Below are positions 3,774 through 5,951 of a DNA stretch of 5,951 nt, piece by piece. The stretch spans positions 1 to 5,951 of the forward strand of contig JAWLCP010000147.1 in assembly GCA_041687115.1 (NCBI GenBank). The letters are read 5' to 3'. Source of the stretch: SKLM01 sp041687115. GTDB lineage: Bacteria; Chloroflexota; Anaerolineae; B4-G1. The stretch's first letter is position 1, and each line of letters begins with the position of its first letter. Below the pieces are notes generated by a model that was not told the DNA's origin, did not search any database, and saw nothing but the letters and a program-made list of their open reading frames with translations. The translations under genes and the position numbers were made by a program.

Positions 3774-5951
3774 ATGGCCCGTCTATCGATTCGTCTATTG
3801 GGGCCTCTCCAAATCAAGCTGGCTGGCGAGCCAGCAGATGACTTCGAATCGGACAAGGTCCGGGCGCTCCTGGCTTACCTGGCGGTGGAGGCGGACCGCC
3901 CCCACCGCCGCGACGTCCTCGCCGCGCTGCTGTGGCCGGACTGGCCGGATCGGGCCGCCCGTAAGAACCTGCGCAATGCCCTGTCCAACCTGCGTCAAGC
4001 GATCGGAGATCGCACGTCATCTGGGGACCGTCACGCCACGCCCCCCTTCCTCCTCATCACCCGCGACACGATCCAGTTCAATGCAGCCAGCAACCATTGG
4101 CTTGACGTGAGGGCGTTCACAGCTGCGGTGGAGGCCGAGCCACCTGCCGTCCCCCACCTGGAGGAGGCCCTCGCCCTCTATCGGGGCAGCTTCCTCGAAG
4201 GCTTCTTTCTGAGGGACAGCGCTCCGTTTGACGATTGGTCCCTCCTCGTTCGCGAACGGCTCCAGCGCCAGGCCCTGGCGGCTCTCCGCCAGTTGGCCGG
4301 ACACTACGAGAGCCGCGGTGACTACGAGCAGGCCCGGGCCTTCGCCTGGCGTCAGGTGGAGCTCGAGCCCTGGCGGGAGGAGGCTCACCAGCAGCTCATG
4401 CGCCTGCTGGCACTCAGCGGTCAGCGGGGTGCCGCGCTGGCCCAGTACGAGACCTGCCAGCGCGTGCTGGCCGAGGAGCTGGGCGTCGAGCCGGCGGAGG
4501 AGACGACGGAGCTGTACGAGCAGATCCGCGACGGGCGGCTGGAACCCCTGCCCGACGCCCCGGCGGCCGCGGAGCTCGCGGAGCGGAAGGCAAGAACGGT
4601 GGGCCCCTGTCCCTACCGCGGCCTGGGCTCCTTCCGAGAGGTGGATGCGCCATTCTTCTTCGGGCGCGAGGATTTCACCGCACGGCTGGCCGAGGCCGTC
4701 GGAGAAAAACCCCTGGTGGTGGTCGTCGTCGGCTCCTCGGGCTGCGGCAAGTCCTCGACCGTCTTCGCCGGGCTGCTGCCGCGTCTGCGTGACGAGGGCG
4801 GCTGGGTGATCGCCTCGCTCCGGCCCGGGGGACGGCCCTTCCACGCCCTGGCGGCCGCCGTGCTGCCGCTGTTGGAGCCGGCGATGGGGGAGACCGACCG
4901 GCTCATCGAGGCTCGCAAGCTGGCCCACGCCCTCCGGGAGGGCGAGATCCCCCTCTACGATGCCATCCAGCGGGCTCTGGAGAAGCACCCGGCGGGCACG
5001 CGCCTGTTGTTCGTCCTCGATCAGTTCGAGGAGCTGTACACCCTCTGCCCGGAGCCAGAGCTGCGGCGCCGCTTTCTGGACGGCCTGCTGGCGGCCGTCG
5101 AGGCCGCGAGCGAGGAGCGGGTCGCCCCTGTTGCCCTCCTGCTCACGCTGCGGGCGGACTTCATGGGCCACGCCCTGGCCCATCGTCCCTTCGCCGACGC
5201 GCTCCAGGACGGTTCCCTGATGATGGGCCCCATGAGCCGCGATGAGTTGCGCCGGGCCATCGAGAAGCCCGCCGAGGCGCAGGGCGCAGCCTTCGAGGCC
5301 GGCCTGGTGGAGCGCCTGCTGGATGACGTGGGGGAGGCGCCGGGCAACCTGCCGCTGCTGGAGTTCGCCCTGACGCTGTTGTGGGAGGAGCAGGACGACG
5401 GCTGGCTGACCCACGCGGGCTACGAGGAAATCGGGCGGGTGGAGGGAGCGCTGGCCCGCTACGCCGACGAGGTGTACGCCGATCTGGACGAGGGCGAACG
5501 GGAGGCGGCACGACGGATCTTCGTCCAGTTGGTGCGCCCTGGCGAGGGGACGGAGGACACCCGGCGGGTGGCGACCCGGGCCGAGTTGGGGGACGAGCAC
5601 TGGGAGCTCGTGCAGCACCTGGCGGACAGGCGCCTGGTCGTGACCGGGCAGGATGCGACGGGGACAGAGACCGTCGAGGTGGTGCACGAAGCGCTGATCC
5701 AGCGCTGGGGGCAGCTGCGAGCGTGGATGGACGCCGACCGGACGTTCCGAACCTGGCAGGAGCGGTTGCGCGCTGCCCTACGGGGATGGGAAACCAGTGA
5801 CCGCGACGAAGGGGCCCTGCTGCGAGGCGCGCCGTTGGCACGGGCCGAGGGGTGGCTGGCCGAGCGGGGGGATGAGCTGAGTGAGCCAGAGCGGCATTTC
5901 ATCCGGGCGAGCGTGGAGCTGCGAGAGCGCAGACAGGTTGAGCGCGAGCGA
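3774..5951 (+). CDS. BTAD-domain regulator fused to an nSTAND1 NTPase (partial, runs off the right edge)
   Basis: An uninterrupted frame of 726 codons with no stop before the window end. Residues 1-95 form an OmpR/SARP-like winged-helix region (RLLGPLQIKL...DKVRALLAYLAVE...LWPDWPDRAARKNLRNALS). Residues 110-256 are a BTAD domain of helical repeats (EEALALYRGSFLEGF, WREEAHQQLMRLLALSGQ, LGVEPAEETTELYEQI). From residue 280 comes an nSTAND1 NTPase: PYRGLGSF, FFGRE (295-299), Walker A GSSGCGKSS (320-328, K326), Walker B LLFVLDQFEE (411-420, D416). Further conserved parts are LLLTLRADFMGHA, NLPLLEFALTLLWEE and VHEALIQRW. The segment ends in a charged helix (LRERRQVERER). In this architecture a WD40 repeat sensor, often after a membrane segment, usually follows. 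STAND proteins act as ligand-triggered NTP switches; a regulatory or defence-like role is possible. Start ATG 3774 has GGAGG 4 nt upstream, and an in-frame TGA at 3723-3725 bars a long extension. Confidence 0.92.
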   Translation, partial: MARLSIRLLGPLQIKLAGEPADDFESDKVRALLAYLAVEADRPHRRDVLAALLWPDWPDRAARKNLRNALSNLRQAIGDRTSSGDRHATPPFLLITRDTIQFNAASNHWLDVRAFTAAVEAEPPAVPHLEEALALYRGSFLEGFFLRDSAPFDDWSLLVRERLQRQALAALRQLAGHYESRGDYEQARAFAWRQVELEPWREEAHQQLMRLLALSGQRGAALAQYETCQRVLAEELGVEPAEETTELYEQIRDGRLEPLPDAPAAAELAERKARTVGPCPYRGLGSFREVDAPFFFGREDFTARLAEAVGEKPLVVVVVGSSGCGKSSTVFAGLLPRLRDEGGWVIASLRPGGRPFHALAAAVLPLLEPAMGETDRLIEARKLAHALREGEIPLYDAIQRALEKHPAGTRLLFVLDQFEELYTLCPEPELRRRFLDGLLAAVEAASEERVAPVALLLTLRADFMGHALAHRPFADALQDGSLMMGPMSRDELRRAIEKPAEAQGAAFEAGLVERLLDDVGEAPGNLPLLEFALTLLWEEQDDGWLTHAGYEEIGRVEGALARYADEVYADLDEGEREAARRIFVQLVRPGEGTEDTRRVATRAELGDEHWELVQHLADRRLVVTGQDATGTETVEVVHEALIQRWGQLRAWMDADRTFRTWQERLRAALRGWETSDRDEGALLRGAPLARAEGWLAERGDELSEPERHFIRASVELRERRQVERER

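Noticed and set aside
4017..5687. Very long minus-strand open frame (556 codons)
   Set aside because: It lies antisense to the BTAD-nSTAND1 gene, whose plus-strand frame shows multiple conserved motifs. The minus-strand product is low-complexity Gln/Gly/Arg/Leu-rich, as expected for a GC-rich shadow frame.
1..5951. CRISPR arrays, tRNA or rRNA genes, insertion sequences
   Set aside because: No regularly spaced repeats, no cloverleaf or rRNA-like segment, and no transposase motifs or terminal inverted repeats were seen on either strand.

Overview
The window is GC-rich, with consensus sigma70-type promoters and strong GGAGG ribosome binding sites. It most resembles an accessory region of a Chloroflexota (Anaerolineae/Caldilinea-like) genome. 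That placement is inferred from gene content: a BTAD plus nSTAND1 regulator, a UPF0175/DUF3368 toxin-antitoxin pair, a small 'YLVRLW...GFASPADLFAF' protein, and a drug-exporter-type ABC operon. No 16S gene or phylogenetic marker is present.

Layout. (1) 1-1440, minus strand: an ABC-2 exporter operon. It reads right to left as a near-consensus promoter (1413-1440), an unannotated 30-codon leader ORF (1290-1382), two tandem intrinsic terminators (1231-1268 and 1180-1206), the ATPase gene (301-1128), and the first 57 codons of a permease running off the left edge. I see no second promoter between the terminators and the ATPase, so exporter expression should depend on read-through. (2) 1441-1608: the intergenic region between this promoter and the divergent toxin-antitoxin promoter, carrying repeated CTGACCRG motifs. 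(3) 1609-2357, plus strand: UPF0175 antitoxin and DUF3368 PIN-like toxin, overlapping by 4 nt. (4) 2358-2973: a short gene remnant, a small conserved-looking protein on the minus strand, and an intergenic region with a perfect 12-bp hairpin. (5) 2974-3474, minus strand: a small exported protein. (6) 3712-5951, plus strand: an extended -10 promoter and the first 726 codons of a large BTAD-nSTAND1 regulator that runs off the right edge.

The most interesting element is the exporter leader. Its peptide contains Arg-Leu-Arg, the motif known from macrolide-arrested Erm leader peptides. The end of the leader ORF can pair with the 5' arm of the first terminator, and the freed 3' arm of that terminator can pair over 11 bp with the 5' arm of the second. 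Together these suggest ribosome-mediated transcription attenuation, by analogy with bmrB-bmrCD of Bacillus subtilis, in which one stalling event could release both terminators. Promoter, ORF, ribosome binding site and hairpins are visible directly. The drug response and the switching are inference.
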